This document shows positions 1 to 7,827 of a stretch of DNA of 15,617 bases, piece by piece. The position numbers and the translations under genes were made by a program. The notes beneath the pieces are model-generated. The model saw nothing but the letters and a program-made list of their open reading frames with translations. It ran no database searches and was not told the origin of the DNA. The stretch is from CAZOBJ01 sp964577825 (GTDB lineage Bacteria > Planctomycetota > SZUA-567 > JAFGNG01): contig CAZOBJ010000074.1 of NCBI GenBank assembly GCA_964577825.1, positions 1 to 15,617 of the forward strand, read 5' to 3'. Every line of letters begins with the position of its first letter. Position 1 is the first letter of the stretch.

Positions 1-300
1 GCCATCATCAAGGAGGGCTCCCGGATGCTCGTGCCCGGCGGCAAGGTGGGCGCATACGGCGTGCTGCACAAGGAGGACGCCACTATCTCCCTGCTGGCTC
101 TGAAGAGCAACACGGTCCTCCACATGCTCAACTGGCCCTACCGGGAGGGCGACGTCCACGAGGATCTCATCGGACTCATCCGCAGCGGCGCGGTGAACCC
201 GAAAGACTATTACAGCCACGTGATGCCCGTCGAACAGGCCCCGGAGGCCGTCGAGATGGTCAGGTCGCGCGAGGCGTTCAAGGTCGTCCTCACGATGTGA
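1..300 (+). CDS. Zinc-type medium-chain alcohol/sugar dehydrogenase, C-terminal fragment
   Basis: The reading frame is open from base 1 and ends at TGA 298-300, giving the last 99 residues of a protein that begins outside the window. The visible part has the sequence GGKVGAYGV, a typical beta-strand and turn late in the Rossmann fold of medium-chain dehydrogenases, followed by a loop and a C-terminal segment (VMPVEQAPEAVEMV, then FKVVLTM) matching the usual family ending, in which 'the dehydrogenase domain returns to the catalytic domain'. Family members of the sorbitol/threonine dehydrogenase type oxidise a hydroxyl of a polyol or sugar using NAD(P)+. The zinc ligands and the cofactor glycine motif lie upstream and cannot be checked. 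A lactonase follows 142 bp downstream on the same strand, which fits sugar oxidation to a lactone followed by hydrolysis, but this pairing is inference. An in-frame ATG at base 25 is internal and not the start. Confidence 0.8.
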   Translation, partial: AIIKEGSRMLVPGGKVGAYGVLHKEDATISLLALKSNTVLHMLNWPYREGDVHEDLIGLIRSGAVNPKDYYSHVMPVEQAPEAVEMVRSREAFKVVLTM

Positions 301-384
301 ACGCTGCGGCCTGGAATTCATGCGCCTTTGCCAACTTCGGCGCGTCCACGCGCAACGGGGCAGGGGCCCGAGGTGCGCTCAGAA

Positions 385-400
385 GTTGTCATTCCGAGCG
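385..400. repeat. Fragment resembling a widespread intergenic 'GTCATTCCGAGC' repeat
   Basis: The 142-bp gap between the dehydrogenase and the lactonase contains GTTGTCATTCCGAGCG. This core, usually continuing into a GAAGCGAGGAAT-like tail, recurs between genes in many unrelated bacterial genomes, where it is often mis-translated as spurious short proteins. Here only the core is present; the usual tail is replaced by other sequence, although AGAGCGAGG appears 40 bp later, just before the lactonase start. I recognise it from memory and only one copy is visible, so the call is tentative. Nothing else stands out in 301-442, and I find no convincing promoter there. Confidence 0.35.
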
Positions 401-442
401 CGCCGGCATGGGTGAGTTGACCCGCAGTCTTGAGAGCGAGGC

Positions 443-1567
443 ATGCCCGACATGGCCGCCACGTCACCGGAAGGACCGCTCGTCTTCGTGGGGACCTACA
501 CCCACGGCGCGAGCGAAGGCATCTACGTCTTCCGGCTGGACCCGTCATCGGGCGCACTGGAGCGCGTCAGCGTGGCGACTGGCATCGAGAACCCCACCTT
601 CCTGGCCGTTGACGCCGCAGGGCGCTCCCTTTACGCGGCCAGCACGGTGATGGAGTGCGAAGGCAGGCCGAGCGGGACGGTGAGCGCGCACCGCATCGAC
701 GCGGACGCCGGGCGGCTGGAGTTCCTGAGCCGCCGGTTCTCGCGGGGGACCAAGCCGTGCCACGTCGTCGTGGACCGGACGGGGCGGTTCGTGCTGGCGG
801 CGAACTACGGCAGCGGCAGCGTCTGCGTCCTGCCCATCATGGAGGACGGCCGGCTTGGCGAAGCGTCGGCCTTCGCACAGCACGAGGGCTCCAGCGTCCA
901 TCCCGAGCGGCAGACCGGCCCGCACGCGCACTCGATCAATCTCGACCCGCAGAACCGCTATGCCTTCGCGCCCGACCTCGGGACGGACCGGGTGATGGCC
1001 TATCGCTTCGACGCAAGAACGGGCGGGCTGACCCCGAACGACTCGCCCTGGGCCGAGGTCGCGCCCGGCTCCGGGCCGCGGCACTTCGACTTCCATCCCG
1101 GCGGGCGTTGGGCCTACCTGATCAACGAGATCGGCAACACGGTTACCGCCTTCGCCTACGACGCGGCGCGCGGCGCACTGGAGGAGATTCAGACCGTGCC
1201 GACGCTGCCGGAGGGCTTCGGGGGCGACAGCGCCTGCGCCCACGTGCAGGTCTCCCCGTCCGGCAGGTTCCTCTACGGCTCGAACCGGGGCCATGACAGC
1301 ATCGTCATCTTCGCGATTGACGGAGGCACGGGGCGGCTCACGTACGTCGGACACGAGCCCACGCGGGGCGAGGGGCCGCGCCACTTCAGCCTCGACGCGG
1401 CGGGCAGGCTCATGCTGGTTGCCAACGGCGCCACGGACAGCATTGTGGCGTTCCGCGTGGACGACCGGACCGGCCGTCTCGCGCCCACGGGCAGCGTAAC
1501 GCAGGTTCCCTCCCCCGTCTGCGTGCTCATCCTCCCCCGGCCGGAGGCCGGTCAGGGCGCGGGTTGA
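443..1567 (+). CDS. Lactonase family protein (6-phosphogluconolactonase-type seven-bladed beta-propeller)
   Basis: This 374-aa protein shows the repeating propeller pattern of the YbhE-type lactonase family (Pfam Lactonase, PF10282). It opens with VFVGTYT (residues 14-20) and has recurrent blades with 'YDAARGAL' or 'DDRTGRL' turns. The family hallmarks are present: GPHAHS (159-164), GPRHF twice (211-215 and 311-315) and FLYGSNRGHDSI (277-288). The length is normal for the family. Members hydrolyse sugar lactones such as 6-phosphogluconolactone to the open acid. No signal peptide is seen, so it should act in the cytoplasm. The ATG at 443 is chosen because GAGCGAGG lies just upstream; an ATG three codons later is possible. 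It follows a sugar-type dehydrogenase and overlaps the convergent 1166-aa gene by 16 bp. The natural lactone cannot be determined, and the bacterial paralogues may use sugars other than gluconate. Confidence 0.88.
   Translation: MPDMAATSPEGPLVFVGTYTHGASEGIYVFRLDPSSGALERVSVATGIENPTFLAVDAAGRSLYAASTVMECEGRPSGTVSAHRIDADAGRLEFLSRRFSRGTKPCHVVVDRTGRFVLAANYGSGSVCVLPIMEDGRLGEASAFAQHEGSSVHPERQTGPHAHSINLDPQNRYAFAPDLGTDRVMAYRFDARTGGLTPNDSPWAEVAPGSGPRHFDFHPGGRWAYLINEIGNTVTAFAYDAARGALEEIQTVPTLPEGFGGDSACAHVQVSPSGRFLYGSNRGHDSIVIFAIDGGTGRLTYVGHEPTRGEGPRHFSLDAAGRLMLVANGATDSIVAFRVDDRTGRLAPTGSVTQVPSPVCVLILPRPEAGQGAG
1537..1551. other. GC-rich hairpin at the convergent gene ends
   Basis: CCGGCC, a three-base GGA loop and GGCCGG form a perfect six-pair stem. 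It lies inside the last codons of the lactonase and immediately after the stop codon (1552-1554) of the opposing 1166-aa gene. No T-run follows on either strand, so it is not a classical intrinsic terminator. It could still pause polymerase or protect the 3' end of the long minus-strand transcript. In DNA this rich in GC it could also be chance. Confidence 0.3.
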
Positions 1568-4500
1568 GGTGCGATGAGGACGCGCTCGAGCGTGAAGCTC
1601 CCGCCCGTGTTGCGGACGCGGATGCCGTGCATCCCCTTGCCGAGCCGCACCGGGAACGGCGAGCCGGCCGCGGCGCCCGAGTCGCGGACGGAGCCGATCC
1701 GGCGGCCGTCGGCCTCGACCTCGAACGAGCCGCCCGGCCCGGCCTCGACGGTGACCGCGTACGCGCCGGCCCCGGGGCAGACGATGAGCCAGCTCGCCCA
1801 CTGGCCCCGCTCGCCCATCTCGCCCTTGAAGTTGCCGTCCGACCACAGCCACCGGACGATGGTCTCGGGCGTGAGCGTTGCGGGCACGGGGATACCGTTG
1901 TCGGCCTCGGCGGGCAGGCGGTTGTTCAGGTCCTGGAGGCTTCTCATAAGCGGGTAGTTCGCGGCGCCAACGATGTCGTGGTCGGGGAAGTAGATGTAGA
2001 CGCCCCAGACGTTCATGAACCCGCCGGACTCGGTGAAGATGTCCATGGCCGTGTTGTTGATGCGGCGGGCGCGCTCGTCCACGAACTTGCAGTAGGTCTG
2101 GATGGGGCGCGCGTGGAAGTCCCCGCCGAGCGACCATCCGGCCTCGTAGGCCACGACGTTCAGCCCGAAGACGCGCGCATAGCCGGCCTGGGCGTCGAGC
2201 TGGGCCCGGTAGTCGTCCTGGGCGACCTGGCCGAGGGCCTCGCCGGAGCCGAAGCCGCTCTCCATGATGGCGTCCACGCTGGCGATGCGTATGTTGTCCA
2301 GGATGACCCAATCCTCCGGCTTGCCGCGCCCGACGAAGCGGATGGTGTGCGGGCCGGGTTCCTTGACCTGGAAGACGGCGCTGCCCCAGTTCTCGCGCGG
2401 TTCACCGGTCCGGCGGTGGAAACCGGCCAGGCCCGACGTGCCCCGGCTGACGCGGTGGTCGCCCTGGCTGCGCGGGCTGATCTTCACGTCGTCGGCGAAG
2501 ATGTCGAACGGGCCGTGGCCCGGCCAGCCCACCCCGCTGCCGGCGGCGTTGAAGGTGAGCGCGAACGCCCCGGTCACCGGGAAATCGAGCGTCTGGCTGA
2601 TCTCGCCGCCGCTCCTCAGGAACGCCGCCTGGGCGTCGGGTCCCGGCGAGGGGAACTCCGTGGGCTCGCCTTCGCTCAGGGCGTAATGGAGGTTCACCGG
2701 ACCTAAGGCGAAGGCGCCCTCGGCGACGTCCCTCACCTGCCAGCCGGACGGATTGGCCGCCTGGCCGGTGAACATCCCCCGGACAGAGGCCGTCACCGTC
2801 AGCCCCGGGCCCGGCGTGACGGCAGTGTCGCCGCCGTAGAGCGACTGGCTTGCGTTCCCGTTCGCCGTCAGCAGGAGGTACTCGGTGTTCGGCTCGAGCC
2901 TGACCGGCCCCTCCACGCCGTCGCGCGTCGCCTTGCCGAAGTGGTAGCCGTAGTGCTTGAGGAACGAGGGCAGGCGCTCGATGGAGGCCCGCGCGACGAC
3001 GGACATGTCGGCCGCCTTCAGGAGCCAGACCTGCGAGCCGTCGTGGGATGCGTCGATCCAGCGGCCCAGTTCGTAGACGAACAGCGGCCGGTCGCCCACG
3101 CGCAGGCGGCATCCGGCGACCGCGTTCTTGGTGAGGCGGGTCGGCTTGCCGAACCGGGCGGCGTTCGCCGCCAGGTGGTAGTTGCGGTAGATGCCCGCCG
3201 GGCCGCTGAACTTCCACGCCGGCGAGACCGGCGCAACCTGCGCGGTGAACGCGGGCACCTCGGGCTGCCCGAAACCCGCGTCGGCCAGGACGAGTTCCTC
3301 CTGGTCGCCGGTCCGGTTGCCCGTGCCGTAGTAAGTCGCCCCGCCCGCGCCCCAGATGTAGTAGTTCACCGGGTGCGGGTCGGCCACGTGGTCGCCCGTG
3401 CCGTTGTTGAAGTAGCCGTCGAGGAACCGCAACGAGTTCCAGGCCGTCGCCTGCGCGTTGTTGTACTGGTACTCGATCAACATGCGCACGCGCCCGCCCA
3501 TCGCCGCGTCGCCGAAGACGGAGCGGAAGATGTCGCTGCACCGCACCGTGCGCAGGGCGTGCCAGGTCCGGTAGTTCCCCTGGCCGTTGTAGCTGAATAC
3601 CTTCGACTCGCCGGTGCCGGCCTTCTTGGCCTCCTCGGCCATGCTGTTGGCGTCCTGGGTGGAGCCGAAGCCCCAGTTCCATATCTCGTTGCCGACCTCG
3701 ACGTAGACGCGCAGGTTCGGGTTCAGCGGCGGGTACTTCGGTCGCTGCTGGGGGGACGGGTACGGTTCGGTGCCGTCGGAGCCGTTCTTCAGGAGCAGCG
3801 CCAGCTTGCGGAAGTAGTCGTCGCCAGCCTGGACCGGCGTGGTGAGGTAGAGGTCCTTGCCGGTCTCGTTGGCCAGCATGACGAGCAGCTCCCAGCACTC
3901 GCCGCCGGAGTTGTCGCCCCAGAAGCCGCCGCGCACGAAGCCCATGTAGCCGGGCCGGGTGCGCTCCTCCCAACGGGCGGCGTTGCGCTGGTTGGCCACC
4001 TGGAGCCAGCGCAGGCAGGTGTAGTGCTCGCCGAAGGCGTCCTTGACGGGCCGATACACGTTCTCCGTGACGTCGTGCGGCGTGTCGGAGCCGGGGGCCG
4101 TCGGGCGGAGGAGCTTCACGCCGGTAACGCCCGTGTTCGGCGCGGCGTCCGGGGTGCGGCGGGTGTTCGTGAACTTGAGCGTCAGCTCGCTGCTCTCCTC
4201 CATCTTCATGAGCGCCCTGGTGGTGTTCGTGGCCTCGTCGTAGCCCGCACCATCGGGCAGGGCGCCCGCGTGCTCCTGTCCGCCGGCGACGAAAGTGCAC
4301 CTGGCGCCCCCCACGCCCACCTCCGCCCGGCCGGTGAACTGGAGGAGGTACGTCCCCGCCATGTTCTCGCGTCCGTGGGCGCAGGACAGATCGGCGTCGG
4401 ATTCAGGCCAGCCGTCGGCGTCGAGCTCGACCCCGCCGGCCCACCCGGCCAGCCTGGCGAAGTCGGCCCACATGTACTCGTGCCAGCTCGACGCGTTCAG

Positions 4501-5052
4501 CGCGTTGGCGGTGATGACGTCTATGACCTCTTCGCCGGCGCTCGGGCAGGACCACAGGAGCCGGCAGCGCGCGGGGCCTGTCCGGTCGCGGTACTCCACG
4601 ACCAGGTCGTACTTGCGCCCCGCGGCGAGGCGTGCAGGGACTGCGGAGATAAGCTCCTGGCGGTCCCAACTGTCCGCCAGGGTCGTCCAGTCGCTCGCCC
4701 CTTCCGAGCGCAGCCGGACGCGGACGTCCTCGTCGGCGTCCGCCTTGAAGGCGTAGTCCTCCGAGAAGCGCGGGATCACCTGCCCGGTCCAGCGCACGGA
4801 GAAGCCGTCCGTGGGAAAGGAGGCGTAAGGCTCGGCGGTCGAGCCACCGACGGGCAGCAGTGCGCCCCAGTCGAAGTCCACGCGCACGTCGCGCCGGACG
4901 AAGGCCGGTTCGCCCCGCAGGTCGGGATTGGCGAAGTACTCCCCCCTGATCCCGGCGCCGCAGTAGCCGCCGCCCGTCTGGGCCTGCGCCGGCAGCGCCG
5001 CCGCGGCAAGCAGCAGCAAGATAACCGGCCGAATCGCCTGACTGCGCTTCAT
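1552..5052 (-). CDS. Secreted PA14 / clan GH-A-like glycosidase with nested beta-domains
   Basis: This is a 1166-aa protein with a Sec signal peptide (residues 1-24, ending AQA). Modules in order: PA14-like domain (about 33-170); beta-domain (about 180-335) resembling the N-terminus of the 570-aa neighbour; TIM-barrel part 1 (about 340-588) with VEVGNEIWN, candidate acid/base Glu456; split beta-domain (about 590-624 and 793-921, with WKFSGPAGI and ISQTLDFP); another beta-domain between those halves (about 625-792, with LGRWI, LEPNTEYLL and GPVNLHY); barrel part 2 (about 922-1035) with VVAYEAGWS, candidate nucleophile Glu970; and a C-terminal beta-sandwich (about 1040-1166). The Asn-Glu motif followed by a later strand-end Glu is the clan GH-A pattern, so it probably hydrolyses or binds a polysaccharide outside the cytoplasm; the substrate is unknown. 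The start has GGGAGGAG six bases upstream. It is the last gene of the five-gene run, 89 bp after the beta-helix gene. A purely carbohydrate-binding role is possible. Confidence 0.8.
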   Translation of the reverse strand: MKRSQAIRPVILLLLAAAALPAQAQTGGGYCGAGIRGEYFANPDLRGEPAFVRRDVRVDFDWGALLPVGGSTAEPYASFPTDGFSVRWTGQVIPRFSEDYAFKADADEDVRVRLRSEGASDWTTLADSWDRQELISAVPARLAAGRKYDLVVEYRDRTGPARCRLLWSCPSAGEEVIDVITANALNASSWHEYMWADFARLAGWAGGVELDADGWPESDADLSCAHGRENMAGTYLLQFTGRAEVGVGGARCTFVAGGQEHAGALPDGAGYDEATNTTRALMKMEESSELTLKFTNTRRTPDAAPNTGVTGVKLLRPTAPGSDTPHDVTENVYRPVKDAFGEHYTCLRWLQVANQRNAARWEERTRPGYMGFVRGGFWGDNSGGECWELLVMLANETGKDLYLTTPVQAGDDYFRKLALLLKNGSDGTEPYPSPQQRPKYPPLNPNLRVYVEVGNEIWNWGFGSTQDANSMAEEAKKAGTGESKVFSYNGQGNYRTWHALRTVRCSDIFRSVFGDAAMGGRVRMLIEYQYNNAQATAWNSLRFLDGYFNNGTGDHVADPHPVNYYIWGAGGATYYGTGNRTGDQEELVLADAGFGQPEVPAFTAQVAPVSPAWKFSGPAGIYRNYHLAANAARFGKPTRLTKNAVAGCRLRVGDRPLFVYELGRWIDASHDGSQVWLLKAADMSVVARASIERLPSFLKHYGYHFGKATRDGVEGPVRLEPNTEYLLLTANGNASQSLYGGDTAVTPGPGLTVTASVRGMFTGQAANPSGWQVRDVAEGAFALGPVNLHYALSEGEPTEFPSPGPDAQAAFLRSGGEISQTLDFPVTGAFALTFNAAGSGVGWPGHGPFDIFADDVKISPRSQGDHRVSRGTSGLAGFHRRTGEPRENWGSAVFQVKEPGPHTIRFVGRGKPEDWVILDNIRIASVDAIMESGFGSGEALGQVAQDDYRAQLDAQAGYARVFGLNVVAYEAGWSLGGDFHARPIQTYCKFVDERARRINNTAMDIFTESGGFMNVWGVYIYFPDHDIVGAANYPLMRSLQDLNNRLPAEADNGIPVPATLTPETIVRWLWSDGNFKGEMGERGQWASWLIVCPGAGAYAVTVEAGPGGSFEVEADGRRIGSVRDSGAAAGSPFPVRLGKGMHGIRVRNTGGSFTLERVLIAPQPAP

Positions 5053-5141
5053 GCTCTCCTCCCGTTCCCGCTTCTGTATGAACTCGCTGCCGAAAGGCTA
5101 CCCCGCAGCCCTGCGCAGGGCCAGTGGCCCCGGTCCGGGCC

Positions 5142-7790
5142 TCAGCCCGTCCCCTGCGTGAGCTGGATGATCTCGATGCCGTTTATCATCGTGCCCTGCC
5201 CCCGGAACTCCAGCACAAGCTCGCCTCGGAAGACCTTCGTCTCGAACTCCCTGGCCACGGCGGCGAACGCCTTCCCGCCCGCGGCCGTCGTGGGGTCGAA
5301 GTCCTCCAGCACCGCCCGGCCGTTCAGCAGGACCGAGAAGTTCCGCTGCCCCGGCTCATCGTTGAAGGTCTCGGCGAAGTGGAGCCGGACGCTGTATTGG
5401 CCGTTCGGCACGTGGAACCGGTACTGCTCCATGCGGTAGCGTTCGGTCAGGTATATCTCGTCGTCCTGCGTGTTCGCCACGTCCCTGGGGTCGCGGCGGA
5501 CGGTGCCGCTCCAAGTGGCGCCCCAGGCGCCCTCCCTGTAGCGACGGTCGGCCTGCCAGGTGTTCCCCTGCGAGTCCACGTAAGGCTTCTCGGCCCCGCA
5601 GTTGACCCGGAACACGAACCCCTCGCCGGCCGGCGGCGGGGGCGGCAGATTGAACAGGTGCGCGAACGCGCCCAGGTCACCGGGCGTGCCGTCCTCGTCC
5701 TTCCTGTCCCGGATCACGTCCACGGCCGGTGAGTCGGGCCGCAGCGTGAAATCCCATGCCTCCGCGTCCACGAACCCCGGCTCGCCCCAGACCAGCCGGT
5801 CGCTGACCACCGGGATCCACCCGCGTATGCGCGCCCGCACCCGCTCCGTCGGCAGGAAGACCGGGTCGTACAGGTTGTCATGGACGGCGATCCCCTGCCC
5901 GATGCGGTCAACTTCGCTGTGGACGGAGACCTGATAGTCCCGGTTGCCCGCGAGGATGTTGTAGCGCACCGTGACGTCCCGGCAGTTGGTGGTCGCGATG
6001 CAGATGCCGCCCGTCGGCCCCTTCTCCCAGTCCGTGTGCCCGCAGTTCAGGATGGTGTTGTTCTCGATGACGATGCCCTCGCGCAGCCCGTTGTTGCCGG
6101 CGGAGTTGATGCCGATGCCCTCCCAGGTGTTGTTGAAGATGAGGTTGTGATGGACGCGGATGTCCGTGCCCGTCGTGCCGCCCTCGGAGCCGATGGTCAC
6201 GCCGCTGGCGGCGTTGTGGATGACGTTGTCGTAGACGTCCAGGTCGTCCATGATCGGCCCGTAAGCATCCAGGTAAATGCCGCTTGGCCAGTAGGTCTCC
6301 GGTGTGTGCGGCAGGTGGTGGATGTAGTTGTGGTGTATCTTGAAGTGGCGGCTGGGGTCGGCGATGGCTTCCTTGCCGCACCAGTAGATCTCGTTGAACG
6401 CTATCTCGGTGTACTCGTTGCGGTGGTTGTCGATGCCTTCCCGCCCCGCTTTCGGGGCGCGGCCGGTGCCGGGCTTCCACGGCGTCCACTCCTGGGTCTC
6501 CGTGTCCCAGTGGTAGTAGGCCGAGCAGTTCTGCCCCAGCGTGTTGCCGATGATGCGCAGGTCCGTGTTGGACGCCGTGTTCATGGCGCAGTGCTTGGTG
6601 CCGTACACGACGTTGTGGTCCATCAGGATGCGCCGGCTCTGGTAGATGCCGAAGCCGCTCTTGCGCGAGTTCTCGACCCGGAGGTTCCGGACCGTCACGT
6701 TCATCTTCTCGAAGATGTTGAAGAGCCCCTCGTCGCGGTCGTAGATGGCGTAGGGCACGCGCGTGTCGTGCGCGCAATGGTGGTCGTAGCCGTCGATGAC
6801 TGCCGTTTCGCCGGGGTAGGCGGCGAAGGTGATGGGGGCCGACTGCGAGCCGGAGTACCTGACGACGATCATCTGGCGCCAGTCCTGTCGCAGCTTGTAG
6901 TGCCCGCCGCGCAGGTAGGCGGTGTCGCCCTCTTGCAGCGTCTCGGCGGCCTTGTAAGGGGTCGCCCAGGGCTCCTCGAAGGTGCCGGGCGCATCGTCGC
7001 TCCCGCCCGGGGCCACGTAGTAGGTCGTCCCGGGATACTCCCGCGTCCCCGTGCTGACCGCGAGCACGGCCGGCGCGCCCCAGTCGTGCGCCGCGTCGTT
7101 CGCGCTCACCACGTCAACGGTTGCGACCTCCTCATCCGGCCTTGGGTTCTCGTAGCGCATGGCATAGAGGACGACCCTCAAGCCCTTGCGGGGCCAGCGG
7201 TCCAGGACCCAGTCTTTGCTCACGGTCTGCGTCCAGGCGGTGGCCGCGTAGGGCGGGTCGGCGTATTCGCCCGCGCGCAGCCAGTCGTTGACCGACTCGT
7301 CCCAGCGCACGTTGACGGTCAAGCTCTCGCCGTCGGCGTAGTGCAGGACGTAGCGGAACAGGGTGGGCGGCTCCAGCGGCCGCTCGCCGGCGGCCTTGGC
7401 GTCCCGGTCCTTCTGCTGCCACTGGGCGAGCGCCGGGCCGGGGTTATGCGCGTGCAGGAAGTAGAGCACCTCGGCCCGCCGGCCCACCGGGATGCCCCTG
7501 ACCTCGTTCGCCTCGACCGCCGCGCCCGCGCCCGCCAGCATGAGCGTGCGGCCCTGCGGCACGTCCCACGTCACACCCGCCAGGGTACGGTGCCCGCCCG
7601 GCAGGGCGCCCGGGTCGTACGCGCCCTCGCCGCGCCGGAACCAGCCGGGCGCGCCGTCCAGGCTGCACGAAGCGTTGAAGGACTCACCGGGGATCGGCAC
7701 CGGCTCCTGCGCGGCACGGGCGGCCCCCCGGCACGCGAACAGCGCTATCACAACAGCCACCCGGCCTACCCATGCGCAACTGCGGTTCAT
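5142..7790 (-). CDS. Secreted right-handed beta-helix protein (DUF1565-like) with C-terminal malectin domain
   Basis: This is an 882-aa protein with a signal peptide (about 1-26, ending ARA). Residues about 35-248 form a beta-sandwich-like region with RTLAGVTWDVP and YVLHYADG, a type found in front of hydrolases in planctomycetes and armatimonads. TYYVAPGGSDDAPGTFEEPW (from about 252) is the DUF1565 entry to a parallel beta-helix. About 300-640 follow as Asn-rich coils such as NTILNCGH and NLIFNN, the fold of pectate lyases, polysaccharide lyases and some glycosidases. A PPPPP linker (about 716-720) leads to a malectin domain (about 722-880: FRVNCG, VRLHFAETF, INGIEI), known for carbohydrate binding. 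I cannot assign catalytic residues, so lyase, hydrolase or epimerase activity is open. The start is supported by GAGGAGGTG seven bases upstream. It lies 37 bp after the oxidoreductase and 89 bp before the PA14/GH gene, so it is probably co-transcribed with both. Confidence 0.85.
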   Translation of the reverse strand: MNRSCAWVGRVAVVIALFACRGAARAAQEPVPIPGESFNASCSLDGAPGWFRRGEGAYDPGALPGGHRTLAGVTWDVPQGRTLMLAGAGAAVEANEVRGIPVGRRAEVLYFLHAHNPGPALAQWQQKDRDAKAAGERPLEPPTLFRYVLHYADGESLTVNVRWDESVNDWLRAGEYADPPYAATAWTQTVSKDWVLDRWPRKGLRVVLYAMRYENPRPDEEVATVDVVSANDAAHDWGAPAVLAVSTGTREYPGTTYYVAPGGSDDAPGTFEEPWATPYKAAETLQEGDTAYLRGGHYKLRQDWRQMIVVRYSGSQSAPITFAAYPGETAVIDGYDHHCAHDTRVPYAIYDRDEGLFNIFEKMNVTVRNLRVENSRKSGFGIYQSRRILMDHNVVYGTKHCAMNTASNTDLRIIGNTLGQNCSAYYHWDTETQEWTPWKPGTGRAPKAGREGIDNHRNEYTEIAFNEIYWCGKEAIADPSRHFKIHHNYIHHLPHTPETYWPSGIYLDAYGPIMDDLDVYDNVIHNAASGVTIGSEGGTTGTDIRVHHNLIFNNTWEGIGINSAGNNGLREGIVIENNTILNCGHTDWEKGPTGGICIATTNCRDVTVRYNILAGNRDYQVSVHSEVDRIGQGIAVHDNLYDPVFLPTERVRARIRGWIPVVSDRLVWGEPGFVDAEAWDFTLRPDSPAVDVIRDRKDEDGTPGDLGAFAHLFNLPPPPPAGEGFVFRVNCGAEKPYVDSQGNTWQADRRYREGAWGATWSGTVRRDPRDVANTQDDEIYLTERYRMEQYRFHVPNGQYSVRLHFAETFNDEPGQRNFSVLLNGRAVLEDFDPTTAAGGKAFAAVAREFETKVFRGELVLEFRGQGTMINGIEIIQLTQGTG

Positions 7791-7827
7791 CTGGTCACCT
7801 CCTCGGCTCCCGCAGGACGGGGCATCT

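Noticed and set aside
545..2311. 588-aa open frame on the - strand overlapping the lactonase
   Set aside because: Very Arg/Gly/Pro-rich and out of frame with the 1166-aa gene on the same strand. The lactonase motifs on the + strand are clear.
2941..5439. 832-aa open frame on the + strand, opposite the 1166-aa and beta-helix genes
   Set aside because: It is rich in Arg, Val, Ala and Gly, shows no domain signal and is antisense to two well-supported secreted proteins. Long antisense frames are expected in DNA this rich in GC.
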